Part shown: in pieces, positions 9,006 through 17,031 of the stretch
Layout of the letters: every line of letters begins with the position of its first letter
Position numbering within the stretch: the stretch's first letter is position 1
Assembly: GCA_937138475.1 (NCBI GenBank)
Contig: CAKZPD010000030.1
Span: 1 to 64,000, forward strand
Length of the DNA stretch: 64,000 bases
DNA from: an uncultured Sulfitobacter sp.
Lineage (GTDB): Bacteria > Pseudomonadota > Alphaproteobacteria > Rhodobacterales > Rhodobacteraceae
Reading direction: 5' to 3'
The notes under the pieces: generated by a model
The model's input: only the letters and a program-made list of their open reading frames with translations
The model's database searches: none
Told to the model about the DNA's origin: nothing
Translations under genes and position numbers: made by a program

Positions 9006-10477
9006 CCGACCGGGGGTTCGTTCTGTTGATCATGGCCGCCGCGGCGCTGGCCTTGGTGTTTCGTCTGGACCACCCGGCGTTCTGGGGCGACGAGGAAATC
9101 AGCCGTCTGTTCGCGCGCGAGGGGTGGTATGATCTGCTGATCACCCATTGGAGCACAGACACCCATCGCCCGGTCTATTATGCCTTGCTTAAGGCGTGGG
9201 GGGGCATCTGGGGCGAGGGGCGCATCACCGAACGCAGCCTGAATGTGCTGATCAGCGTGCTGTGCCTGCCGGTGCTGTTTGCCTTTGTCAAAACGGTTGC
9301 GGGGCGCCGGGCGGCGGTTTTCACCTTGGTCGCAACGCCCCTGTCGCCCCTGTTTGTCCATCACGCACGAGAGCTGCGGATGTATCCGCTGTTGCTGTTG
9401 ATGGCGCTGTGTGTGCTGTGGGCGGTTGCGAAAATCCTGATCCAGGCCCCGGCCCAATCCCCGCCATGGCGTTCGGCGCCGCTGGCCTTGTGGGGCGCGG
9501 CGATCCTGTCCGGGGCCGGGGCGTTTTATGCCCAGGCGGTGGGTCTGTTGATCTTTCCGTTGGTTGGGCTTGGGGCATTGGCGCTTGCGGCGCTGCGGTT
9601 GGTGCCGGGCTATGTCGTCTGGCAGGGGGCCGTGGCGCTGGGCCTTTTTGGGCTTTTGTCTGTGCCCGGCCTGTGGCCGATGGTGTTTCACATGGGCAGC
9701 ACGTTGAATGATTTTTGGCTGCCGGCGCCCGATTTTTCCTATAGCTATTCGCAGTTTGCCGGGCTTTATCCTTATGTGTTTTGGGCCAAGCCGCTGGTGG
9801 GGATGGCGTTTGTCTGGGGCGCTTGGTGTTTGCGGCGCCACCCCGTGGGGTTTGTTCTGTGCTTGGTGGCGGCGCTTGATTTTCCGCTGTTGTTGTGGGG
9901 GATCAGTTTTTACAAACCGGTGCTGATTGTGCGGGCCATGGCCTGGACCAGCATTCTGGGCGGTGCGGTTATTGCCATTGGTTTGGCACGATTGCCACAG
10001 CGCGTCGGCGCCCTTGCCCTGGCCGGGTTCGTGGCGCTGCAATTTGCAGCAATCCAGCCCAATTACCCACCCCAGCGCCAGCCGTCACAAATTGACGCCT
10101 TTGCGCCGTATTGGACCGGGTTCAACCCGGAAAAAGACCTGTTGATCCTGGGTATGCAAAGCCTTGAGGCGCCCTTGCGCAATGCCCAGCCCCAGCTGTT
10201 TGCCGGCGGAGTTCTGGCGCTGAACTATCGGGATCATCAGGCGCCCTTTTCGGCGATCTATCAGGCCGAATTCATCCGCCGCGATCAGGTTGCCGCGCTG
10301 GAATTGGCGGAAGGCGGACGGTTGTGGGTGCTTCGTGAAATTCACCCGCTGCACCCGATTGCCACAGAAGATCAGGTGGCGCCGGCGCTTGGGCGGATGG
10401 TGCAGGGGCTTGCGTTGGCATCCGAATGGACCAGCGGCCGCCTGGCTTTGCAGATTTACCAAGGCCCGCCGTCTTGA
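9002..10477 (+). CDS. Polytopic membrane glycosyltransferase, GT39/ArnT-like
   Basis: 491 residues with an N-terminal helix followed by an acidic extracytoplasmic motif (FWGDEEISRLFAREG) and about ten more hydrophobic segments, the layout of PMT/ArnT-type transferases that use polyprenyl-phosphate sugars in the periplasm. HRPVYYALLKAWGGIWGE and HHARELRMYPLLLLMAL resemble conserved parts of the family. The start ATG overlaps the stop of the GT2-GtrA gene as ATGA, so translation is probably coupled. The C-terminal ~100 residues are soluble. The acceptor could be the EPS or a surface protein. The 3' end overlaps the convergent rhomboid gene by 22 bp. Confidence 0.75.
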   Translation: MTDRGFVLLIMAAAALALVFRLDHPAFWGDEEISRLFAREGWYDLLITHWSTDTHRPVYYALLKAWGGIWGEGRITERSLNVLISVLCLPVLFAFVKTVAGRRAAVFTLVATPLSPLFVHHARELRMYPLLLLMALCVLWAVAKILIQAPAQSPPWRSAPLALWGAAILSGAGAFYAQAVGLLIFPLVGLGALALAALRLVPGYVVWQGAVALGLFGLLSVPGLWPMVFHMGSTLNDFWLPAPDFSYSYSQFAGLYPYVFWAKPLVGMAFVWGAWCLRRHPVGFVLCLVAALDFPLLLWGISFYKPVLIVRAMAWTSILGGAVIAIGLARLPQRVGALALAGFVALQFAAIQPNYPPQRQPSQIDAFAPYWTGFNPEKDLLILGMQSLEAPLRNAQPQLFAGGVLALNYRDHQAPFSAIYQAEFIRRDQVAALELAEGGRLWVLREIHPLHPIATEDQVAPALGRMVQGLALASEWTSGRLALQIYQGPPS

Positions 10478-11133
10478 TCGTTGGGCGCGCTGGCGCGTGG
10501 GTCAATCAGCAGGGCCATGATCCATCCGGCAATAAAGCCGCCCAAATGGGTTTGCCAGGCCAGCTGCCCTTGCATTGCCCACCAAAGCACGAGGTTCAGC
10601 AGCAGCAAAAACAACGCAGCCCGCGCAACCGGCCACAGGCGTTCTTGCAGCGAAAAGCGGTCAACATAGGCCCAAGCCAAAAGTCCCCCGGCCAAACCAA
10701 AAAGCGCGCCTGACGCGCCAACCATCGGCGCCAAGACCGATGCCAACAGCCCAAAACCCGCCGCTCCGCCCAACAGCGCCGCGCCATAAAGCAGGGCAAA
10801 GCCGCGCAGCCCGACGCGGGCAATCACCGCCTGTCCCAAAGACCAAAGGGTTATCATATTCACCAAAAGATGCCCCAGCCCGCCATGCAAGAACCCATAG
10901 GTCAGAAACATCGCATAGGGTTGCGCGGCAAAGTTCGGCTCCCAGTTGCGCAGCAGCCCAACCCAAAAGCCGCCGTATTCATAGGCCAGCGCGCGCAACC
11001 TTCCGCCGCCGATCAGCTGGTAATCAGCCAGCTGAAGCAGGATTTCGATCGCGCAGCACAAAGTGATCAGCGCAATCAACGCCCAGCGCCCCGAACCGGG
11101 GGCGGAAACAGATGAAGCAGGCGGCAATGTCAT
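10456..11133 (-). CDS. Rhomboid-family intramembrane serine protease
   Basis: 225 residues from the ATG at 11133. Six to seven hydrophobic segments with the rhomboid signatures: YGFLHGGLGHLLVNMITLW (the HxxxN part), the serine motif GASGALFGLAGG, and the catalytic histidine in QTHLGGFIAGWIMALL. Rhomboids cut transmembrane helices of other membrane proteins. It sits next to the EPS export genes but no substrate is apparent. It is not an obvious rhombosortase, since no GlyGly-CTERM protein is seen in the window. It lies 47 bp beyond the stop of the outer-membrane barrel gene on the same strand, so it may be the last gene of that operon. Confidence 0.85.
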   Translation of the reverse strand: MTLPPASSVSAPGSGRWALIALITLCCAIEILLQLADYQLIGGGRLRALAYEYGGFWVGLLRNWEPNFAAQPYAMFLTYGFLHGGLGHLLVNMITLWSLGQAVIARVGLRGFALLYGAALLGGAAGFGLLASVLAPMVGASGALFGLAGGLLAWAYVDRFSLQERLWPVARAALFLLLLNLVLWWAMQGQLAWQTHLGGFIAGWIMALLIDPRASAPNDQDGGPW

Positions 11134-11180
11134 AAGGCAAGCATGGGCCTTGGGGATGGGAAAAGGCAAGCGCCCTGTGG

Positions 11181-12509
11181 TCAGGGGATCCAATCAAAGC
11201 TGCGTTTCAATCCGACATAGACCGTGTTGCTGGAACGATCCGTTGCGCTGTCCGAGGTCGACCGACGATGGCTGAGGCCGCTGATCAAATCCCAATCGGC
11301 GGTCAGATCGCGCTCATAGGTCAGGCTCAGATCCACCCGGCGGCTGTCGTCCGCGCCGCTGCCCAGTTCATTGCTGTCATAAACCGATGCGCTGCTGCGC
11401 AGCCGCGATGTGCTGTTGATCGCGGCGGTGTGGCTGATCCGCAAAGAAGAGTTGATTTCCTCTTGGGTGGTTGTGTCTGTTTCGACGCTTTGTTCAAGGG
11501 AGATGCTAAACGTGCCGCGCGGCAACTCGCGGGTGTAATCCAGCCCATAAAGCGGATTGCTGCCCAAACCATCGGTTTGCGTGGCGCCGCCCGACACGGT
11601 CAGTGCGCCCAGGGGCAAATCGACCTTGCGCCGCAAGATGGCGCTGTCACGGCGACCATTTTCCCCAACATCCGAGGCCAGATCCAGGCTGAGCATCCCG
11701 CGGGCCATTTCGCGGTTCAGGCGCAGGCCCACGCTCAGGCCTTCTTCGGTGCGGTTGGACAAACCGGTCAGGCGCACCTTGTCACGGCTTAGCGACAGAT
11801 CGGCTTGCCACAGTTTATCAAGCTGAACCTCAAGGCCGGCGCCAATTCCGGTGGTGCGCCGATCGGTGCCGGTGCCCTTGATGTCATAATCCACATATTT
11901 TCCGGTCAAACGTCCGGTCACACGCGGATCAAAGCGGAACAAAAGCTGGCCGGTGATACCGTCTGTTGTGTTGTCAATCAGGCTGGGGTCGGTGGTGCCG
12001 GAATAACGCTGGCTGTCGTGAAACAGGGTCCAGCTGGTGCCAAAGGGGGCATCGGCGCCGGTTTCGACCTCAAGATCAACCCCCAGTTTCTTGATGCTGC
12101 CGGGGTCAAACACGGTGCTTGTGCTGTCGGAATTGACCGCCGCATCCTGAAAGCTGAGCGCGCTGCCCAGACGGGAATGGCCCACGTCGCGGTCATAGCC
12201 CAGCGTCAGAACCGGCGACGAAAGCCCGGTTTCGCGGGTGGCGCCGGCCTCAAGGTTGCTGCGCATATCAAAGCGAAACCGCGACACTTGGGTGTCACTG
12301 GTGACGCCAACCCCAAAGGTGGTGATCGCACGGCTTTCGCTGACCTTGGGGTCGGCCAAATCCGGGTTGTCGCTGTATTCGAACCGCTGAGAAATATCGA
12401 ACCGGACGATGGCGCCCGGTGCGGATTGATCTTGTGCCTGTGCCACTGCGGCCAAAGCGCAGAGGGTTATGTAACCGCCTGCGCCAAAGCATTTTTTTAA
12501 TCTGCTCAT
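11181..12509 (-). CDS. Outer-membrane beta-barrel protein of the PEP-CTERM/EPS system
   Basis: 442 residues from the ATG at 12509 (the frame opens upstream, but this Met begins a clear signal peptide ending AVAQAQ at about residue 25). The mature part alternates polar and hydrophobic residues throughout, with many short amphipathic strands, and ends in aromatic strands near SNTVYVGLKRSFDW, as expected for a barrel of about 18-20 strands. It follows the export protein gene by 16 bp. Barrels of this kind accompany the exosortase/EPS clusters known from PEP-CTERM systems, where an export or anchoring role is suspected but unproven. Family call is by composition and position rather than by a catalytic motif. 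Confidence 0.7.
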   Translation of the reverse strand: MSRLKKCFGAGGYITLCALAAVAQAQDQSAPGAIVRFDISQRFEYSDNPDLADPKVSESRAITTFGVGVTSDTQVSRFRFDMRSNLEAGATRETGLSSPVLTLGYDRDVGHSRLGSALSFQDAAVNSDSTSTVFDPGSIKKLGVDLEVETGADAPFGTSWTLFHDSQRYSGTTDPSLIDNTTDGITGQLLFRFDPRVTGRLTGKYVDYDIKGTGTDRRTTGIGAGLEVQLDKLWQADLSLSRDKVRLTGLSNRTEEGLSVGLRLNREMARGMLSLDLASDVGENGRRDSAILRRKVDLPLGALTVSGGATQTDGLGSNPLYGLDYTRELPRGTFSISLEQSVETDTTTQEEINSSLRISHTAAINSTSRLRSSASVYDSNELGSGADDSRRVDLSLTYERDLTADWDLISGLSHRRSTSDSATDRSSNTVYVGLKRSFDWIP

Positions 12510-12525
12510 CAGTGTTGTTTGCCTC

Positions 12526-13134
12526 TTATTCGAACAGCCGCCGTTCTGGAACCAGAATGACATCACCGTCCTTTAGCTCGATCACGGTTTCTAAGCTCGC
12601 ACCGTTTGCCAGTGCTTTATAATCTACTTTGGTCACGGATTGAACACCCGTAACGGGATTTGTGCGACGCAGCTGCAACCGTTTTGTCGCGGCAAACTTT
12701 GAAAATCCGCCGCCGACGGCGATGGCTTGCAACAACGTGGTGCCCGAACGGATCGACGTCATGCCGGGATTGGCGATTTCACCCAAAAAGTAAACGTTGA
12801 TCTTGCTGCTGCCACGGCTGCTGGTGGTTTTGGTGGTCGGGCTGACGGTCACAAATACGTTGGGCGGGCTGGCAAAGTTGCTGCTGATACCCCCGCGCAG
12901 CGCGGCCTCAACCTGAGAGATGGTTCGTTGGGACGCCCGGACCGAACCGGCATAAGGAAACGATATCTGCCCGTTGGGCAACACCGTGACCGTTCGGTTC
13001 AATGTGGGGTCTTCGAGGATCTCAATGGTGAGGGCATCACCGGGCCGGATCCGATAATCTTCGTCCTGGGCTTGGGCCGCTACGCCCCCCAAAACAAGAC
13101 TGGCGACAAACATTATACGTGCAAAAAAAGTCAT
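12526..13134 (-). CDS. Polysaccharide export protein (Wza/GumB-like, short form)
   Basis: 202 residues from the ATG at 13134. The signal peptide ends VAAQAQ; there is no lipobox cysteine, unlike classical Wza. Residues about 25-105 form a Poly_export domain (YRIRPGDALTIEILEDPTLN, VLPNGQISFPYAGSVRA) and residues about 115-190 a SLBB domain (VYFLGEIANPGM, LLQAIAVGGGF). This small form is typical of exosortase-associated EPS loci. It should form the periplasmic/outer-membrane channel for the polymer and pairs with the chain-length protein at 17909-19450. It leads the operon with the barrel gene; its promoter must lie in 13135-13264. Confidence 0.88.
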   Translation of the reverse strand: MTFFARIMFVASLVLGGVAAQAQDEDYRIRPGDALTIEILEDPTLNRTVTVLPNGQISFPYAGSVRASQRTISQVEAALRGGISSNFASPPNVFVTVSPTTKTTSSRGSSKINVYFLGEIANPGMTSIRSGTTLLQAIAVGGGFSKFAATKRLQLRRTNPVTGVQSVTKVDYKALANGASLETVIELKDGDVILVPERRLFE

Positions 13135-13212
13135 ATCAAACTGGCCTATCATTTTAGTCTATGGGTCTATTGTGCCGGAAAAATCAACCAATCCAAAGCT
13201 TAAAATGCAAAA

Positions 13213-13240
13213 ACTACAATTAATCGCAAATAGTTGTAGT
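13213..13240. promoter_or_regulatory. Inverted repeat upstream of the export-protein gene
   Basis: ACTACAA and TTGTAGT form a perfect 7-bp inverted repeat around a 14-bp spacer, about 80 bp upstream of the export-protein start. It lies in an A/T-rich gap between that gene and the TPR lipoprotein gene. It could be an operator or a weak terminator for the upstream gene; there is no T-run after it, which favours an operator. Confidence 0.4.
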
Positions 13241-13264
13241 GGGATTGTCGCGGTAAAAGCTTTT

Positions 13265-15703
13265 TCAGTTTTTAGCGGCCTCTCTTAGGGTTTGCAGCTG
13301 GGCGCGGGCAGATTCGATCTGGGGGCGGGTATCGGCCGGCCCGGCGGTGATGATGGCGCGTTGCAATTGGGCGATGGCCTCGGGCGTGCGGTCAAGCGCG
13401 GCCAGAACCATTCCCAGATGCGCCTGAACAATGGGGTCTGCCGGCAGGCCCTTGGCCGCAGATTCCAGATATGGCAGGGCCTCGGCCGGTTCGCCCCGGC
13501 GATAAGCGATCCATCCATATGTGTCTTGCAGCGCTGGGTTTTTCGCATCGCGCAGGCGGCGCGCGATTGTCCAGGCGCGCTCAAGGCTTGCCGTGTCGTC
13601 CCGATAGGTGGCCAAAAGGCTGGCCAGGTTATTGGCGATCACCACCGCGCCCGACGTCCGCTGATACAGCCCATCATAAATTGCGATGGCGCCGTCGATA
13701 TTGCCGGTTTCTTCAAGGATGGTCGCCTTGGCCCAGAGCAGGTTGGCGTGTTCCGGAATGGCCCGAAGCCCGGCGTCGATGGCGTCTTCGGCGCCTGCGG
13801 GGTCGCCTTGGCGTTGCATCACCCGCGACAGTTCAAGCCACAAGGCGGGGCTGGTGGGGGTTTGCTCGATCAGCTTGCGCAGCTCGGTCTCGGCGCCAAC
13901 TTGATCACCGACCGCCGAACGGGTCGACGCCAAAGCAAAGGCCAGCTGCGCATTGCCAGGCGCTTCGGCCACCAGTTTTTCCGCCAAGGCAAGCGCCTGA
14001 TCATTTTCCCCCACAGACAGGCGCGCGCGCAGCAGCGCCAGCTTGCTGTCCAGATCGGCGTCTTGACCCGTGGCCATTTGCTCAAGGAAGGCCACCGCGT
14101 CAGCGGTCCCTTTGCGTTGGGCTAGCACCCCGGTTTGCAGCCGGTTTGCCGCCGATGTGGCCTGGTCCGACCCATCCCGGCGCAGCGTGTTGATCACCTG
14201 TGTGGCGCGCGGCGCGTCTTCCATTTGCAGATAAAGCTGGCCCAGGGTGATCAACAGATCGACGTTGCCTGGGCTTAGCCGCAGCGCCGGCAGGATCACA
14301 TCTTCGGCGGGCAGGAAACGCCCTTCTTGCATCAAAACCCGCGCATATCGGATCGACGGACCGGGCGCATTGCCCGAAGCATCGACCGCAAGGGAAAGGA
14401 AATCGCGCGCCAGATCGTGGCTGCCGATGCGGCTATAGGCTTCGGACATCATGTTCATCGCGTCGACATCTTCTGGGGAATGATCAAGGGCGACGCGCAG
14501 CGTGGCGATGGCATTGTCGATATCATCCGATTGGATTTGCCAGCTGGCCTGCATCTTCAGCGCGTCAATCTGTGCGGGATCTTCGGCGATCACCTCTTCG
14601 ACCAGACGGCGGGCGCCCACCACATTGCCCTGATCAACAAACATGCGCGCCAAAATGGTTTTGACCACCCGCGTGGCATCGGTTGGCTCGGCGTTGGTCA
14701 GCAGGGCCTCAAGATCGGCGATGGCCTTGGCTTTGGCGCCGTCCTGAAAATCCATCAAGGCCCGCATGGCCATGAACCGTTCGGGGGCAGGGCTGGCGGC
14801 GATGGCGCGCTCTACTTCGATGCGGGCGGCCTCGGCGCCTTTGGTTTCGGTGACGAACCGGATCAGGTCAACAAAAAGGCCGGGGTCCTGGGCCGCGGGA
14901 TCGGCGATATCGCGCAGGAAGGTTTCAGCGGCATCCAGTTCCCCGCGGGCGATAAAGAACCGCACCATCATGCCTTTGACCTCAAGATCATCCGGGAACA
15001 GCAACACCATTTCGCGCAGCTGATCGCTGGTGGCGGCGTCATCGCCCAGCTGGGTCAGCAACAAGATCCGTCGGTTATACAGCTCGCGTGCGCTGGGGGC
15101 GGCGGCGATCATCGCATCAAGACGCGCCAGCGCGCGGTTCAATTCCCCATCGCGGCTGTAACTGTCAACCAAAAGGTTGTTCAAAATAACGTTCTGTGGA
15201 AGCTGCTGTGACAGGCTCTCGGCGGGGGGGATCAAGGCGCGGCGGGCCGGTTCGTCGCGGTCGCTGACGGCTTTGCGATACCCGCGTCCCAGCGCAATGG
15301 CCTGCACGCGCGGATCTTGGGGGGCCATGCGCTCTGCGACGCTGCCATGGCGATCCAGTTCGTCCCAGTTGCGGGCCTCAAAGGCGATTTCGGCCAGGGC
15401 GCGGCGGCCCTCAAAATCTTCTGGGTATTGCTCAACCAGACGCAGGTATTGGCTATAGGCGCCTTGGCGGTTGCCCTGATCCAGCATGATCTTGGCCAAG
15501 GTGTGGCGGGCGGCGCGGTGGCTTTCGTTCAGCTCGAACACATTGCGCAATTCAACAATGGCCCGATCAAGGTCGCCGTTTTCGATCAACGCCAAGCTTG
15601 AAGCATAGTAATCTTCCGCCCGTTCTTCCGACGATTTGCAGCCCATCAATGAAACAGAAAGACTGAGGGCAATAACGGTTTTCAAAATCTGTGGCCCGGG
15701 CAT
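13265..15703 (-). CDS. TPR-repeat lipoprotein, PrsT-like (PEP-CTERM/EPS system)
   Basis: 812 residues from the ATG at 15703, preceded by an AAGGGGAG ribosome site. The N-terminal signal ends in a lipobox with Cys22 (SLMGCKSS), so it is a predicted lipoprotein. The rest is almost entirely tetratricopeptide-like helix pairs, for example DYYASSLALIENGDLDRAIV and PIVQAHLGMVLAALDRTPEA. Length, lipobox and position match the PrsT family of giant TPR lipoproteins that accompany exosortase loci. Family knowledge gives no enzyme activity; a scaffold role in polymer export or assembly across the periplasm is likely. A small inverted repeat (GCTCAG/CTGAGC, 15736-15752) lies between it and the sugar transferase gene. 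Confidence 0.85.
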   Translation of the reverse strand: MPGPQILKTVIALSLSVSLMGCKSSEERAEDYYASSLALIENGDLDRAIVELRNVFELNESHRAARHTLAKIMLDQGNRQGAYSQYLRLVEQYPEDFEGRRALAEIAFEARNWDELDRHGSVAERMAPQDPRVQAIALGRGYRKAVSDRDEPARRALIPPAESLSQQLPQNVILNNLLVDSYSRDGELNRALARLDAMIAAAPSARELYNRRILLLTQLGDDAATSDQLREMVLLFPDDLEVKGMMVRFFIARGELDAAETFLRDIADPAAQDPGLFVDLIRFVTETKGAEAARIEVERAIAASPAPERFMAMRALMDFQDGAKAKAIADLEALLTNAEPTDATRVVKTILARMFVDQGNVVGARRLVEEVIAEDPAQIDALKMQASWQIQSDDIDNAIATLRVALDHSPEDVDAMNMMSEAYSRIGSHDLARDFLSLAVDASGNAPGPSIRYARVLMQEGRFLPAEDVILPALRLSPGNVDLLITLGQLYLQMEDAPRATQVINTLRRDGSDQATSAANRLQTGVLAQRKGTADAVAFLEQMATGQDADLDSKLALLRARLSVGENDQALALAEKLVAEAPGNAQLAFALASTRSAVGDQVGAETELRKLIEQTPTSPALWLELSRVMQRQGDPAGAEDAIDAGLRAIPEHANLLWAKATILEETGNIDGAIAIYDGLYQRTSGAVVIANNLASLLATYRDDTASLERAWTIARRLRDAKNPALQDTYGWIAYRRGEPAEALPYLESAAKGLPADPIVQAHLGMVLAALDRTPEAIAQLQRAIITAGPADTRPQIESARAQLQTLREAAKN

Positions 15704-15845
15704 GGCGCTCCCCTTGGCTATAATAATAACATATGGCTCAGCCTAGCTGAGCGTTCTGCAAAGGGCCAGCGTCGAGGCGCCTTCGTCACAAAACAGTGTC
15801 TGAAAGGGAGGTGCCGCAGGGCCATCACCGTTTGTGGCCCCGGAC

Positions 15846-16538
15846 CTAGTGGCCGGTGGCGCGCAGAACCACACCGACGGTCTGCTGCAAGGTGGCCAGG
15901 TCGGTTTTCAGCGACAGGTTGCGGGCATAGGCGTCGTCATAGGCGACCCGGCCAACAAAGTCACAATCGTTGCGGTCGGAAATCTGCCACAGGCCGGTGA
16001 TGCCGGGGCGCAGATCGTAATAGGCGCTGCCGTTATAGAAATCCTGCTGTTCGACCATCATGGGACGGGGGCCAACCAAGGACATGCTGCCGGCCAAAAC
16101 ATTGATCAGCTGAGGCAGCTCATCCAATGAGGTTTTGCGCAGGATGCGGCCAAAGCGGGTGATGCGGGGATCTTGCTTCAGCTTTTGTGTGGCGGTCCAT
16201 TCCCGATGTGCCGCAGGGTTTTGCGCCAAATAGGCGTCAAGCTGCTGATCGGCGTTCTTGACCATGGTGCGCAGCTTCCACAGGCGAAAGTGACGCCCAT
16301 CCTTGCCAACGCGAATTTGTGAATAAAGGGGTGCGCCCCCATCCTGGGCAACGGCCAGCGCCAAAAGCGCGATCACTGGAACAACAACGGGCGCGGCCAA
16401 GATGATCAGGGTAACATCAAGGGCGCGCTTAAAGAATTTACGGTAAAGGCCGGTTGGGGTCCGGGTGGGGGCGCTGGCAACCTGGGTTGCCGCTGCTGCG
16501 TTCAATTCGCTGTTCAAATGGGGCAAATGCAGTGTCAT
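15846..16538 (-). CDS. Initiating sugar-phosphate transferase (undecaprenyl-phosphate glycosylphosphotransferase)
   Basis: 230 residues, the short ExoY/WbaP-C-terminal form: one membrane-inserted segment at about 36-65 (RALDVTLIILAAPVVVPVIA) followed by the cytoplasmic catalytic domain with LWKLRTMVKNAD, RFGRILRKTSLDELPQLINV and SLVGPRPMM. These are the signature blocks of bacterial sugar transferases that load the first sugar-1-phosphate onto undecaprenyl phosphate and so start each repeat unit. It is transcribed away from the ATPase gene at 17032 across a 493-bp regulatory region. The exact sugar (Glc, Gal or GlcNAc derivative) cannot be read from sequence. Confidence 0.92.
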   Translation of the reverse strand: MTLHLPHLNSELNAAAATQVASAPTRTPTGLYRKFFKRALDVTLIILAAPVVVPVIALLALAVAQDGGAPLYSQIRVGKDGRHFRLWKLRTMVKNADQQLDAYLAQNPAAHREWTATQKLKQDPRITRFGRILRKTSLDELPQLINVLAGSMSLVGPRPMMVEQQDFYNGSAYYDLRPGITGLWQISDRNDCDFVGRVAYDDAYARNLSLKTDLATLQQTVGVVLRATGH

Positions 16539-16635
16539 AAGTTAAACAGGCGCGCAGCCAACCTTCTTGAAAATGTGTCTTGGTCTAGTCTTTTGATCTT
16601 TGAAAATTGGGGCCGCGCCCCGAACTAAATAATAA

Positions 16636-16653
16636 GATAGTGATAACACTATC
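16636..16653. promoter_or_regulatory. Perfect inverted repeat, candidate operator
   Basis: GATAGTGATAACACTATC: two 7-bp arms with a 4-bp ATAA spacer, within an A/T-rich promoter region 98 bp upstream of the sugar transferase start. The dyad with a roughly 11-bp centre-to-centre spacing suits a dimeric helix-turn-helix regulator. No second copy was found in the window. Confidence 0.45.
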
Positions 16654-16824
16654 GGTGAATCATGCAAACGATTTTATACGGTTTTTGCATCATTAGATAT
16701 CCATCTATATGATATTGTTGAAAATTATTTTGATAACTTAGGTATCTAAATCAAATTAAGAGGGTATTTTAACTGAAAGCTCACGCGGCTGTGAGCGGGT
16801 TTGGGGCGGTTTTCGGGCAATAGG

Positions 16825-16836
16825 TATCCTAAGATA
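16825..16836. promoter_or_regulatory. TATCYWWRGATA-like palindrome, EPS operon copy
   Basis: TATCCTAAGATA, about 200 bp upstream of the ATPase gene. It differs by one central base from TATCCTTAGATA at 55684 and resembles the sites at 20377, 20495, 23025 and 55706, all upstream of EPS or CTERM genes. A shared operator is inferred. Confidence 0.45.
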
Positions 16837-17031
16837 GCTTAACAAAACCTTCGCGAATCGCGCGTTGCGCAAGGAGGGGCCTTGACCCGTGGCGGGCTTG
16901 CGGGTCTTCTAGGGGCAAGGCGCGCCGGGATTTGGGTGTTGCTTCAGGTTGTTCGCACTTAAATACGGTCGGGCAGAATTACTTTGGCGGCGCGCATTAA
17001 AGCGGGCCTTTATTAAGATGAGTGTTTCAGT

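Larger units (their letters stand above)
16539..17031. promoter_or_regulatory. Divergent promoter region between the EPS operons
   Basis: 493 bp without a gene, between divergently transcribed sugar transferase and ATPase genes. The centre (about 16620-16760) is strikingly A/T-rich compared with the coding DNA around it. It contains the perfect inverted repeat at 16636-16653, a TATCCTAAGATA palindrome at 16825-16836, and a half-like TATCTAAAT at 16743. It probably carries the main promoters of the EPS system. The A/T-rich stretch would also suit a MucR/Ros-type silencer, which is a family-level guess. Confidence 0.65.

Noticed and set aside
8969..10042. A 357-codon open frame on the minus strand
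   Set aside because: Antisense to the GT39-like membrane protein. Very Gln/Arg/His-rich, with no hydrophobic core.
10456..11133. Calling the rhomboid a rhombosortase
   Set aside because: No GlyGly-CTERM partner is visible and the sequence fits ordinary rhomboids equally well.
16752..16775. Possible CtrA site (TTAA and TTAAC half-sites)
   Set aside because: The spacing is nine bases rather than the seven of the consensus, so I do not call it.
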